In this document: piece by piece, positions 17,075-24,478 of the stretch
Layout: the number at the start of each line of letters is the position of its first letter
Position numbering within the stretch: position 1 is the first letter of the stretch
NCBI RefSeq assembly: GCF_014207845.1
Contig: NZ_JACHLC010000001.1
Location: 2,046,001 to 2,110,000 of the forward strand
Direction: 5' to 3'
Length of the DNA stretch: 64,000 bases
From: Chryseobacterium shigense
Lineage (GTDB): Bacteria; Bacteroidota; Bacteroidia; Flavobacteriales; Weeksellaceae
The notes under the pieces: generated by a model
Seen by the model: only the letters and a program-made list of their open reading frames with translations
Told to the model about the DNA's origin: nothing
Database searches by the model: none
Program-made: the position numbers and the translations under genes

Positions 17075-17108
17075 CAAAGATATTGATTCTATTCTTTCCA
17101 TCATACAA
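17075..17108 (-). promoter_or_regulatory. Promoter of the nucleoid-associated gene
   Basis: On the minus strand a TTG (17106-17108) and TATCTTTG (17075-17082) are separated by 23 bases, fitting TTG-N17-23-TAnnTTTG. Its position decides the start codon at 17054 over the upstream one. Confidence 0.5.
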
Positions 17109-17177
17109 ATAAGATAATCTCAAAAGCCAAAAATTCATATAGTAATTCAGCTGTATCTGCAATTAAATATTAAAAAA

Positions 17178-17275
17178 ATCTGCTCAATCCATAGAGCCAA
17201 TAAGGTATTAATCTCCATAAAAAGACAATATATTTTTAGTTTCCGCAGGTTTTACGGATTGAGCAGATGATCATG
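17178..17275. repeat. Composite intergenic repeat with terminal inverted 13-mers
   Basis: ATCTGCTCAATCC (17178-17190) is the exact reverse complement of GGATTGAGCAGAT (17257-17269), 66 bases apart. The right side begins CCGCAGGTTTTACGG (17243 onward). The same layout recurs at 46654-46714, and half-copies occur elsewhere in the window. Together with the promoter of the flanking gene this accounts for most of the 377-base spacer 17055-17431. Confidence 0.6.
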
Positions 17276-17431
17276 TATGCTGTTCGTTTTGATAAAACCT
17301 TATCATTTTGACATGATTTTTTTGATTTCAATCACTTTCATAAAACCTACAACATTCTGATTTTTAATAAATTAAAACAAATTTATATTCAAAGGAACAT
17401 CATTCGCTTCATCATCTTCAAAATATACACA

Positions 17432-17578
17432 ATGGATTTAAAGACTTTAAACCGTATTTACAAGCTGAGGAGATTAAAAAGTAAAGGGCCGGAAACCCCG
17501 AAATGGCTGAAACCTTACCATTTACTTCTTATAGCTTTTTTTATTGTGTTGGTCTTTGGAATCATCATTAAACTTTAA
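17432..17578 (+). CDS. Small single-pass membrane protein (48 aa), module copy 1
   Basis: An ATG-to-TAA frame encodes 48 residues. A basic N-terminal half (RIYKLRRLKSKGPETPKW) is followed by one membrane segment (YHLLLIAFFIVLVFGIIIKL) that ends the protein. The basic side should stay in the cytosol. It lies 17 bases before the 118-residue DUF protein, and the same arrangement recurs about 600 bases downstream with a second small membrane protein. I recognise no family. The repeated architecture and tight spacing are the reasons to call it a gene. Confidence 0.6.
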   Translation: MDLKTLNRIYKLRRLKSKGPETPKWLKPYHLLLIAFFIVLVFGIIIKL

Positions 17579-17595
17579 GAACAAAATCATTCAAT

Positions 17596-17952
17596 ATGAA
17601 CTATACAGAAGCCGTTCAGGAAATTGCAGAAATCATTCCTGACTTTGAAAATGAACTTATGAAAGATGCACCGCAAAACTCATACAGCGTGATCCAAATT
17701 TTCACGGAACGTATTAAAAATATGATCCGATATAACGATCAAAATATTTTATTCGAAAGCCTTCAAAAAATGGATAAAATTTACACAAACGGAGATATTG
17801 CTTTAAAAAATGCAGTGGAAGGAATTTTCATTTATTCCCTGGACAATTTTACAGCTTTTTGCGGCGGAGAATACAGGAAAGTGATCTTTAGTCACATTTC
17901 AAAGGATTTACAGCAGATTTATTCGAGACAGATTTACAATCATGGCATATAA
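17596..17952 (+). CDS. DUF7674-like protein, module copy 1 (118 aa)
   Basis: This small soluble, mostly helical protein has no signal peptide or catalytic motif. It aligns over about 85 residues with the protein at 18213-18608 (shared VIQ, MDxIYxNxD, FxxSLxxF and a C-terminal IYxxQ), so the two are paralogues at low identity. I think they belong to a Bacteroidota family listed as DUF7674, but that name is from memory. It follows the 48-residue membrane protein by 17 bases, suggesting the two act together. Function unknown. Confidence 0.72.
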   Translation: MNYTEAVQEIAEIIPDFENELMKDAPQNSYSVIQIFTERIKNMIRYNDQNILFESLQKMDKIYTNGDIALKNAVEGIFIYSLDNFTAFCGGEYRKVIFSHISKDLQQIYSRQIYNHGI

Positions 17953-18032
17953 AGTTTTATTACATTTTTCATCCGTTTCATTACAGAATCACTTTTTATA
18001 TCAAAATTAAAGCTACTCAAATTCAACAAGTT

Positions 18033-18164
18033 ATGAAAACAAAAATCAGAAGAATATCCGACTGGAAAACATGGAAAACAACCACCAACAGGCACAATAC
18101 AGAGGTATTGCTCACTCATATTGCCGTGATTATAGGTGTTTTTATTTTTGCTGCTGTACTATAG
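18033..18164 (+). CDS. Small single-pass membrane protein (43 aa), module copy 2
   Basis: An ATG-to-TAG frame encodes 43 residues. The N-terminus is polar and basic (MKTKIRRISDWKTWK) and the C-terminal third is one membrane segment (THIAVIIGVFIFAAVL). The layout matches the 48-residue protein at 17432 (basic tail, tryptophan-lysine patch, terminal membrane helix), although sequence identity is slight. It lies 48 bases before the second DUF protein and 80 after the first. Confidence 0.55.
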   Translation: MKTKIRRISDWKTWKTTTNRHNTEVLLTHIAVIIGVFIFAAVL

Positions 18165-18212
18165 GTTTTGGTACGCATTTCGCTGCAAGATAAGTACTGA
18201 AAAATATTAATT

Positions 18213-18608
18213 ATGATGAAAGTACAAATGCAGGCTATCAATAAAAAAATAGCTGTTGAATACTTAAAATTTTTCTATGCACCACTCCGGAATGAGATCA
18301 CGCAGTTATCTGTTCAGGAAAATTTTGCCGGTGTTATTCAGGCTACGGTCAATTATTTAAAGGATATGTTGCAGGAATCTAAGATTTACATTGTAGCCCA
18401 TCACATCAAACTGATGGACTGGATCTACAGAAATGCCGATTCTTATGTGAGAACTGTCATTGAAAACCTGTTTGTAAGGTCGCTGGAAAGCTTTAAAAAG
18501 CATACCAAGATTCAACACTGGAAACTTCTTTATCAGTATATGCCGGACAGCTTTCTGGTTATTTACAACCAACAGCAGAAACAGGACCAGATCTTTTTCG
18601 GTAAGTAA
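18213..18608 (+). CDS. DUF7674-like protein, module copy 2 (131 aa)
   Basis: This paralogue of the 118-residue protein upstream is soluble and helical, with the shared core VIQ..., KLMDWIYRNAD and FVRSLESF. It is slightly longer at both ends, finishing with a glutamine/lysine-rich tail. The start may be the first or second Met. It closes the four-gene run and is followed by a terminator. No function is known to me. A cytosolic partner of the adjacent membrane peptide is a guess based on order and duplication. Confidence 0.72.
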   Translation: MMKVQMQAINKKIAVEYLKFFYAPLRNEITQLSVQENFAGVIQATVNYLKDMLQESKIYIVAHHIKLMDWIYRNADSYVRTVIENLFVRSLESFKKHTKIQHWKLLYQYMPDSFLVIYNQQQKQDQIFFGK

Positions 18609-18631
18609 GAAATAATTTAATTTGTAAATAG

Positions 18632-18664
18632 GCTCTTCAGACAATTTGTTTGAGGAGCTTTTTT
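18632..18664 (+). terminator. Terminator of the small-membrane/DUF run
   Basis: GCTCTTCAGAC pairs with a downstream arm ending GAGGAGC (two G-U pairs), then six Ts at 18659-18664. It ends the four-gene plus-strand run. Confidence 0.7.
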
Positions 18665-18693
18665 AGAAATAATCAGGAAATATAATAATAAAA

Positions 18694-18720
18694 AAACGAC
18701 TCCCTTTGTTGAAGTCGTTT
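18694..18720 (-). terminator. Terminator of the lysine-rich repeat gene
   Basis: Arms AAACGACT (18694-18701) and AGTCGTTT (18713-18720) form a perfect 8-bp stem. On the minus strand it is followed by a T-tract. Confidence 0.75.
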
Positions 18721-18741
18721 CTTACTATTTCTTCAGAAAAA

Positions 18742-19074
18742 TTATTTTTTTAAATCTGCTTTTACATCTTTATAACCATCTGAAACTGCATCTGCTCCTT
18801 TTACAGCAACATTTTTAACACTTTTTGCGCCTTTGGTAGCGGTTTTGCCAACCCAATTTGCACCATTTTTAACACCCTTTTTTGTAGCTTTTGCCCCTTT
18901 CCGGGTTTTATCTCCAACCCATCCTGCACCATTTTTCACTCCTTTTTCTGTTGCCTTTGCTCCTTTTTGAATGGCATTGCCTACATTTTTTGTTTCTTGT
19001 TTTACAGTTTCCTGAGCATTAATAGCCGTTGCAAATAGTCCAAAGGCTAATAAGGTGAACAATTTCTTTTTCAT
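18742..19074 (-). CDS. Secreted lysine-rich repeat protein (110 aa)
   Basis: A signal peptide (residues 1-21, cleavage after INA) precedes three tandem 22-residue units starting at residues 37, 59 and 81. The units have the pattern KGAKAT.KGVKNGA.WVG, the third degenerate. The mature protein is strongly basic (KG, KK and NG rich), helical and without cysteine. The 66-base DNA repeats are in frame and diverged by synonymous and conservative changes, so selection acts on the protein. It could bind nucleic acid, polyphosphate, peptidoglycan or membranes from the periplasm; nothing decides among these. No family recognised. Confidence 0.78.
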   Translation of the reverse strand: MKKKLFTLLAFGLFATAINAQETVKQETKNVGNAIQKGAKATEKGVKNGAGWVGDKTRKGAKATKKGVKNGANWVGKTATKGAKSVKNVAVKGADAVSDGYKDVKADLKK

Positions 19075-19283
19075 ATTGTCATTTTTTTTTAATTAACTTG
19101 GTGAATATAGCATAAAACAAGCCAAATTTTTATCATCAAAAAAATTAATAAAAATAGCTTATTCTTCTCTTTTAAATATCATGTAAAATCTTTCAGCTAG
19201 GCGAAGGCACGGCTGGCTTTGAAAACCGTCAGCATAAATATGACACAAATGTTGAATTTTGTAATTGAGGGATTAGGAATAAA

Positions 19284-19318
19284 AAAACCGCTGTAAACAT
19301 AATGTTCACAGCGGTTTT
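19284..19318 (-). terminator. dnaK terminator
   Basis: AAAACCGCTGT (19284-19294) and ACAGCGGTTTT (19308-19318) form an 11-bp perfect stem that extends inward with one mismatch. Read on the minus strand a run of Ts follows. Confidence 0.85.
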
Positions 19319-19349
19319 ATAATTATTTCCAATTGATGTTAATCAATCA

Positions 19350-21239
19350 TTATTTCACTTCTTCGAAATCAGCATCCTGTACATCATCTGCTGTTCCTGC
19401 ATTACCTCCAGGGTTCTGAGCCCCTGCATCTGCACCCTGTCCTGCTGCATAAAGTTCTTCTGAAGCTGCCATCCATGCTGCATCCAAAGCTTCTGTTTTA
19501 GCTTTTATATCGTCTGAATTTTTAGCTTCGAAAGCTGTTTTCAATTCTCCGTGAGCTGCTTCAATTGCTGCTTTTTTGTCCGCAGAAAGCTTTTCACCGA
19601 ATTCTTTCAACTGTTTTTCAGTCTGGAAGATCAATCCGTCTGCTTTGTTGAAAATTTCAACGTCTTCTTTTTTCTTGGCATCAGCTGCAGAGTTTTCCTG
19701 AGCTTCTTTTTTCATTCTTTCGATTTCTTCGTCAGAAAGACCTGAAGAAGCCTGGATTTTGATTGTTTGCTCTTTTCCTGTTCCTTTATCTTTAGCAGAA
19801 ACACTTAGGATACCGTTAGCATCAATATCGAAAGTTACTTCGATCTGAGGAACTCCTCTTGGTGCCGGTGGAATATCTGCAAGGTCGAATCTACCGATCT
19901 CTTTATTATCATTGAACATTGGTCTTTCCCCCTGTCCTACTCTGATGCTCACAGCTGGCTGGTTGTCAGAAGCTGTAGAGAATACTTCAGATTTTTTAGT
20001 TGGGATGGTAGTGTTCGCGTCAATTAATTTAGTGAAAACAGATCCCATTGTTTCGATACCTAAAGAAAGTGGTGTAACGTCAAGAAGTAATACGTCTTTT
20101 ACGTCTCCTGTCAATACCCCTCCCTGGATAGCAGCACCAATTGCTACCACCTCATCAGGGTTAACTCCTTTAGATGGTTTTTTTCCGAAGAATTTTTCCA
20201 CTTCTTCCTGAATGATCGGGATTCTTGTAGAACCACCTACTAAGATTACCTCATCGATATCTGAAGTTGATAAACCTGCATCTTTTAATGCTTTAGCAAC
20301 CGGCTCCATAGATCTTCTTACAAGATCAGCAGATAACTGCTCGAATTTAGCCTTAGTTAAAGTCTTAACCAAGTGCTTAGGACCTGTAGCCGTAGCCGTG
20401 ATGTACGGAAGGTTGATTTCAGTCTGAGGAGAAGAAGATAACTCAATTTTAGCTTTTTCAGCAGCTTCTTTCAATCTTTGTAATGCAATGGCATCAGATT
20501 TTAAATCAACACCTTCTTCAGCTTTGAATTCATCAGCCATCCAGTTGATGATCACATCATCAAAGTCATCACCACCTAGGTGGGTATCACCGTTTGTAGA
20601 CAATACTTCGAATACTCCATCTCCCAAATCAAGGATAGAGATATCAAAAGTACCACCTCCAAGGTCATATACAGCGATCTTCTGATCTTTATGGTTTTTA
20701 TCCAAACCGTAAGCCAAAGCTGCAGCTGTAGGTTCGTTGATGATTCTTTCTACTTTAAGGCCTGCAATTTCTCCTGCTTCTTTGGTAGCCTGTCTCTGTG
20801 CATCATTAAAGTAAGCCGGAACAGTGATTACCGCTCTTGTTACTTCCTGACCAAGATAATCTTCAGCAGTCTTCTTCATCTTCTGAAGCGTCATAGCTGA
20901 AATTTCCTGTGGTGTATATTCTCTGTCGTCGATTTTTACTTTTACTGTATCATTTGGTCCTGATACTACTTCATAAGGCACTCTTGAAATTTCTTTAGCA
21001 TCTTCCTTAAAATGAGTACCGATAAATCTTTTGATAGAGTATACAGTTTTCTTTGGATTCGTTACAGCCTGTCTTTTTGCAGGATCCCCTACTTTTCTTT
21101 CACCATCTTCAGTAAATGCTACAATAGACGGAGTTGTTCTTTTACCTTCTGCGTTAGGAATAACAACAGGGTCTTTCCCCTCCATTACAGCAACACACGA
21201 GTTGGTTGTTCCTAGGTCAATTCCAATTATTTTACTCAT
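19350..21239 (-). CDS. dnaK: Chaperone protein DnaK (Hsp70)
   Basis: This ATP-dependent cytosolic chaperone folds and protects proteins together with DnaJ and GrpE. The 629-residue protein opens with the ATPase signature [14 protein letters not shown]. It carries [12 protein letters not shown] and [10 protein letters not shown], the linker and substrate domain ([16 protein letters not shown]), and a C-terminal Gly/Ala-rich tail ending [11 protein letters not shown]. Length is normal. No dnaJ or grpE is next to it. A TGACA-AAA-TGACA repeat about 80 bases upstream may be part of its control region. A strong terminator follows. Confidence 0.98.
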   Translation of the reverse strand: MSKIIGIDLGTTNSCVAVMEGKDPVVIPNAEGKRTTPSIVAFTEDGERKVGDPAKRQAVTNPKKTVYSIKRFIGTHFKEDAKEISRVPYEVVSGPNDTVKVKIDDREYTPQEISAMTLQKMKKTAEDYLGQEVTRAVITVPAYFNDAQRQATKEAGEIAGLKVERIINEPTAAALAYGLDKNHKDQKIAVYDLGGGTFDISILDLGDGVFEVLSTNGDTHLGGDDFDDVIINWMADEFKAEEGVDLKSDAIALQRLKEAAEKAKIELSSSPQTEINLPYITATATGPKHLVKTLTKAKFEQLSADLVRRSMEPVAKALKDAGLSTSDIDEVILVGGSTRIPIIQEEVEKFFGKKPSKGVNPDEVVAIGAAIQGGVLTGDVKDVLLLDVTPLSLGIETMGSVFTKLIDANTTIPTKKSEVFSTASDNQPAVSIRVGQGERPMFNDNKEIGRFDLADIPPAPRGVPQIEVTFDIDANGILSVSAKDKGTGKEQTIKIQASSGLSDEEIERMKKEAQENSAADAKKKEDVEIFNKADGLIFQTEKQLKEFGEKLSADKKAAIEAAHGELKTAFEAKNSDDIKAKTEALDAAWMAASEELYAAGQGADAGAQNPGGNAGTADDVQDADFEEVK

Positions 21240-21317
21240 AATATTTATATTTTTTCTAATTTTTATATTTTAATTTACACTCTCAATTTCTCAATATCTG
21301 TACCATCTCTCTTTTTG

Positions 21318-21330
21318 TGACAAAATGACA
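21318..21330. promoter_or_regulatory. TGACA-AAA-TGACA repeat upstream of dnaK
   Basis: Two direct TGACA units with a three-base spacer lie 79-91 bases before the dnaK start codon. I know no regulator that binds this. It is noted as a possible stress-control element. Confidence 0.25.
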
Positions 21331-21468
21331 GAATGAAAAATAGACAAGGTTGAAAATATTTGCCAGATTATGTTAAATGATACTATTCAAGACAGTTTTA
21401 ATATTAAAAATCTTAAAAAATTAATTAAAGTTTAACCTTAGAAATGTGAATTAAACTTTACGAATTGT

Positions 21469-21476
21469 TATTTTTG
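21469..21476 (+). promoter_or_regulatory. Putative -7 box for the polyphosphate operon
   Basis: TATTTTTG matches TAnnTTTG and lies 19 bases before the ppk1 start. A clear TTG partner is lacking. Confidence 0.4.
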
Positions 21477-21495
21477 ATGAAATATAAACTTTAGA

Positions 21496-23568
21496 ATGTC
21501 AGTACACTTCAATCCGCGAGATATTACATGGCTTGCTTTCAATGAGAGGGTTTTACAGGAAGCTATGGACGAAAATGTCCCTTTGCACTTAAGAATACGT
21601 TTCCTGGGAATTTTTTCCAACAATTTAGATGAATTTTTCAGGGTACGTGTGGCCGGATTAAAGCGCGCAATGGATTTTAAAGAAAAAGTAATTGCCGAAT
21701 CTTTCTACCAGCCGCCTTCAAAAATTCTTCAGCGGATTAATGAAATTGTAATCAGGCAACAGCAGAACTTTGACAAGACATGGAAACATATTCAGTCTGA
21801 AATGGCCGGCCATAAAGTTTTCATTAAAAACTCTAAAAACCTGACTACCAGACAAAAAGAATTTGTAAGGCAGTATTTCGATGAAGTGGTAGAATCCAAT
21901 GTGATCCCAATCCTGCTTCACGAAAATACACCAATGCCCTATCTGAGGGACAAAAGTTTATACCTGGGCGTTGCCATGAGAAAAAAAGACTGGCAGTATT
22001 CCAGTAATTATGCCATTATTGAAATTCCGTCACGCTTTGTAGGAAGATTTGTCCTGTTGCCAACAGAAGATCCGGAAGAAAAAAACGTTATGCTGCTGGA
22101 AGATGTTATTACCTTCAATCTTCCTCATATTTTCTCATACTTCGGATATGACGAATTTGCGGCCAATGCTTTTAAAGTAACAAAAGATGCCGAGCTTGAG
22201 CTGGATAATGATATCCGGACCAATTTCGCAGAGAAAATAGAAAAAGGGCTTAAAAACAGAAGAAAAGGAAAGCCGACCCGGTTTGTCTTTGATAAGGATA
22301 TGGACAAAGCCCTGCTGGAGCTTTTGATCAGAAAATTAAATTTAACAAAGAAAGACAGCATTATTCCCGGAGGAAAAATCCATAATTTCAAACACTTTAT
22401 GGATTTTCCTGATGTTTTTGAAACATATGCAAGACCGGTAGAAAGAACTTCTTTTACCCATCAGGCATTTGAACATGGCGAAAGGGTGACAGATGTTATC
22501 TTAAAAGAAGACGTCCTGCTCACTTTTCCTTATCACAAATACAATCCGGTTATTGACCTCCTGCGTGAAGCTGCAATGGACCCCGATGTAAAATCCATTC
22601 AGATCACGGCCTACCGTCTCGCCAGCAGCTCAAAGATCAGCAATGCTCTCATCTATGCCGCAAGAAACGGTAAAGAAGTAACGGTAATGCTGGAACTTCA
22701 GGCAAGATTTGATGAAGAATCCAACCTGCAGTGGAAAGAAATGTTTGAACCTGAGGGAATTACTGTTCTCGTAGGCATTCCGAATAAAAAGGTACATGCC
22801 AAACTCTGTATAATTAAGAAAAGATCACATAACAAAACCATTCAATACGGTTTTGTGAGTACCGGAAACTTCAATGAAAAAACTGCCCGTATCTACGGAG
22901 ATCATTTGCTGATGACCTCTGACAGGGGTATTATGGCAGATATCAATAAGGTATTCAATGTTCTGAAAAAACCGAAGGACGACTATCTTCCGGTTCTGAA
23001 AACCTGCAAAAACTTAATGGTCTGCCCGCAATTCATGCGTGAAAAGATCGTTCATCATATAGATAAGGAAATTGAAGAGGCCAAAGCCGGGAGAAAAGCT
23101 GAGATCATTGTCAAAGTTAATTCCATGAGCGACAGGGCCCTTATCGAAAAACTATATGAAGCTGCCAATGCCGGAGTGGTGACAAGAGCTATTGTAAGAG
23201 GAATTTACTGCGCTGTTAATCAGAAAGAATTTAAAGAAAAAATAAAAGCCATAAGCATTGTTGATGAATATCTTGAACATGCAAGGGTAATGTATTTTTA
23301 CAACAAAGGGGCGGAAGACATGTACATTTCCTCTGCGGACTGGATGACCCGAAACCTGGATTACAGAATTGAAGCCGCTGCAAAGATTACAGATAAGGGT
23401 CTTAAAAAAGAATTGAAAGACATTCTGGACATTCAGTTGAGAGATAACGTAAAAGCCCGGATTTTAGATAAAAAACTGAGCAACGAGTATGTAAGGAATG
23501 ATAAGAAGGAATGCCGTTCTCAAATAGAAACCTACAGATATTTAAAAGCTAAAACAGTGAAAAAATAG
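21496..23568 (+). CDS. ppk1: Polyphosphate kinase 1
   Basis: This enzyme reversibly makes long-chain polyphosphate from ATP, in the cytosol or at the membrane. The 690-residue protein shows the PPK1 order. The N domain begins HFNPRDITWLAFNERVLQEA, followed by the middle region. The phosphorylated His lies in VHAKLCII and the second essential His in LEHARVMYFYN. DWMTRNLDYRIEA near the end is also diagnostic. Size is normal. It heads a four-gene plus-strand run ending with ppx, so synthesis and breakdown of polyphosphate are transcribed together with two secreted proteins. Confidence 0.96.
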   Translation: MSVHFNPRDITWLAFNERVLQEAMDENVPLHLRIRFLGIFSNNLDEFFRVRVAGLKRAMDFKEKVIAESFYQPPSKILQRINEIVIRQQQNFDKTWKHIQSEMAGHKVFIKNSKNLTTRQKEFVRQYFDEVVESNVIPILLHENTPMPYLRDKSLYLGVAMRKKDWQYSSNYAIIEIPSRFVGRFVLLPTEDPEEKNVMLLEDVITFNLPHIFSYFGYDEFAANAFKVTKDAELELDNDIRTNFAEKIEKGLKNRRKGKPTRFVFDKDMDKALLELLIRKLNLTKKDSIIPGGKIHNFKHFMDFPDVFETYARPVERTSFTHQAFEHGERVTDVILKEDVLLTFPYHKYNPVIDLLREAAMDPDVKSIQITAYRLASSSKISNALIYAARNGKEVTVMLELQARFDEESNLQWKEMFEPEGITVLVGIPNKKVHAKLCIIKKRSHNKTIQYGFVSTGNFNEKTARIYGDHLLMTSDRGIMADINKVFNVLKKPKDDYLPVLKTCKNLMVCPQFMREKIVHHIDKEIEEAKAGRKAEIIVKVNSMSDRALIEKLYEAANAGVVTRAIVRGIYCAVNQKEFKEKIKAISIVDEYLEHARVMYFYNKGAEDMYISSADWMTRNLDYRIEAAAKITDKGLKKELKDILDIQLRDNVKARILDKKLSNEYVRNDKKECRSQIETYRYLKAKTVKK

Positions 23569-23632
23569 TTTTTGCTGAATATTTTAAAGACAGAGAAGTT
23601 ACTTTAGACATCCTAAAAACACAGCTTTAAAA

Positions 23633-24478
23633 GTGACAAAATATATTTATTTATTCCCATTCTTTTCTGTTCTCTTTTATGCACAGCAAAGAGCAGTTTC
23701 TCCTTTCCCGCTAAAGGAGTACGAACGTATGAAAAATATTTACCTTCAAAAAGCAGCTGAAAACAAAGATCATTTGCTTTATCTGGATTATAAATACCAT
23801 TCTACTCAAAAGCTTGACAGCCTGTTGTTAATTAAACATCAATTAAAGAAGGAATACTGGATTGACCATGGCAAAAAAGCTGAAGAGATTACTGAAAATG
23901 ACCTCAGACAACTCAAAGATGAATTTATCCTGCCTAAAGCCATTTTTACCATAAAGGAAAATGATAACGAATTTTACTGTATCAATTATGATTCACCTGT
24001 AATCTTTATTGAAACAAAAGATGGAAAATCAATCAATCTTACCTTCAATCATGATGGTTTTACAGAAGGAATTGATGATAAAGTTTCAAAACTTAGCACA
24101 GGAAATTATTATTACCCGAATGGCCAGCTGAAACGAACAGAAACCATTTTCAACGGTAATAAAAAAGTAGGATTACTTCAGGAATATGATATTTCGGGAA
24201 AACTGACAAAAGAAATTGATTGGAAAAAAGAATTTTCCATTCCGGAAAAGCAGGCTGAAAATATTGCCAGAAAAGAAATCCTTAATTTTCTGATCAATAA
24301 ATATAAAGATAACCCTGAAATCATTACAAAATTCCAGCAATCCAATGTAAAAGTTTATAAAAATCTGTATGAAGACAAAAAGCCTGTATGGTTTTTCGTT
24401 TACACTAATATAGAAGGTTCAATAGATGCAAAAACAGGTAAAATTTTATCATTAAACCAGGAAATTTCTATTCCATGA
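23633..24478 (+). CDS. Secreted YwqK/MORN-like protein (281 aa)
   Basis: The start is GTG; the residues right after it form a signal peptide (KYIYLFPFFSVLFYAQQ), and no later ATG would keep that. The middle part has a toxin-antitoxin YwqK/MORN-like hairpin (YYPNGQLKRTETIFNG). The C-terminal 80 residues resemble a PepSY-type fold (VWFFVYTNIEGSIDAKTGKI). It should work in the envelope. It lies 64 bases after ppk1 and its stop overlaps the next start (ATGA), so it is translationally coupled to the WG-repeat gene. Function unknown; no toxin domain is visible. Confidence 0.75.
   Translation: MTKYIYLFPFFSVLFYAQQRAVSPFPLKEYERMKNIYLQKAAENKDHLLYLDYKYHSTQKLDSLLLIKHQLKKEYWIDHGKKAEEITENDLRQLKDEFILPKAIFTIKENDNEFYCINYDSPVIFIETKDGKSINLTFNHDGFTEGIDDKVSKLSTGNYYYPNGQLKRTETIFNGNKKVGLLQEYDISGKLTKEIDWKKEFSIPEKQAENIARKEILNFLINKYKDNPEIITKFQQSNVKVYKNLYEDKKPVWFFVYTNIEGSIDAKTGKILSLNQEISIP

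Noticed and set aside
18780..18980. Tandem 66-base repeats that could be taken for a CRISPR-like or satellite array
   Set aside because: The units are contiguous, in frame, lack unique spacers and encode the lysine-rich repeat protein.
19190..19245. GC-richer patch after the lysine-rich gene that might be a small RNA
   Set aside because: No promoter box and only partial self-pairing; the clear terminator nearby belongs to dnaK.
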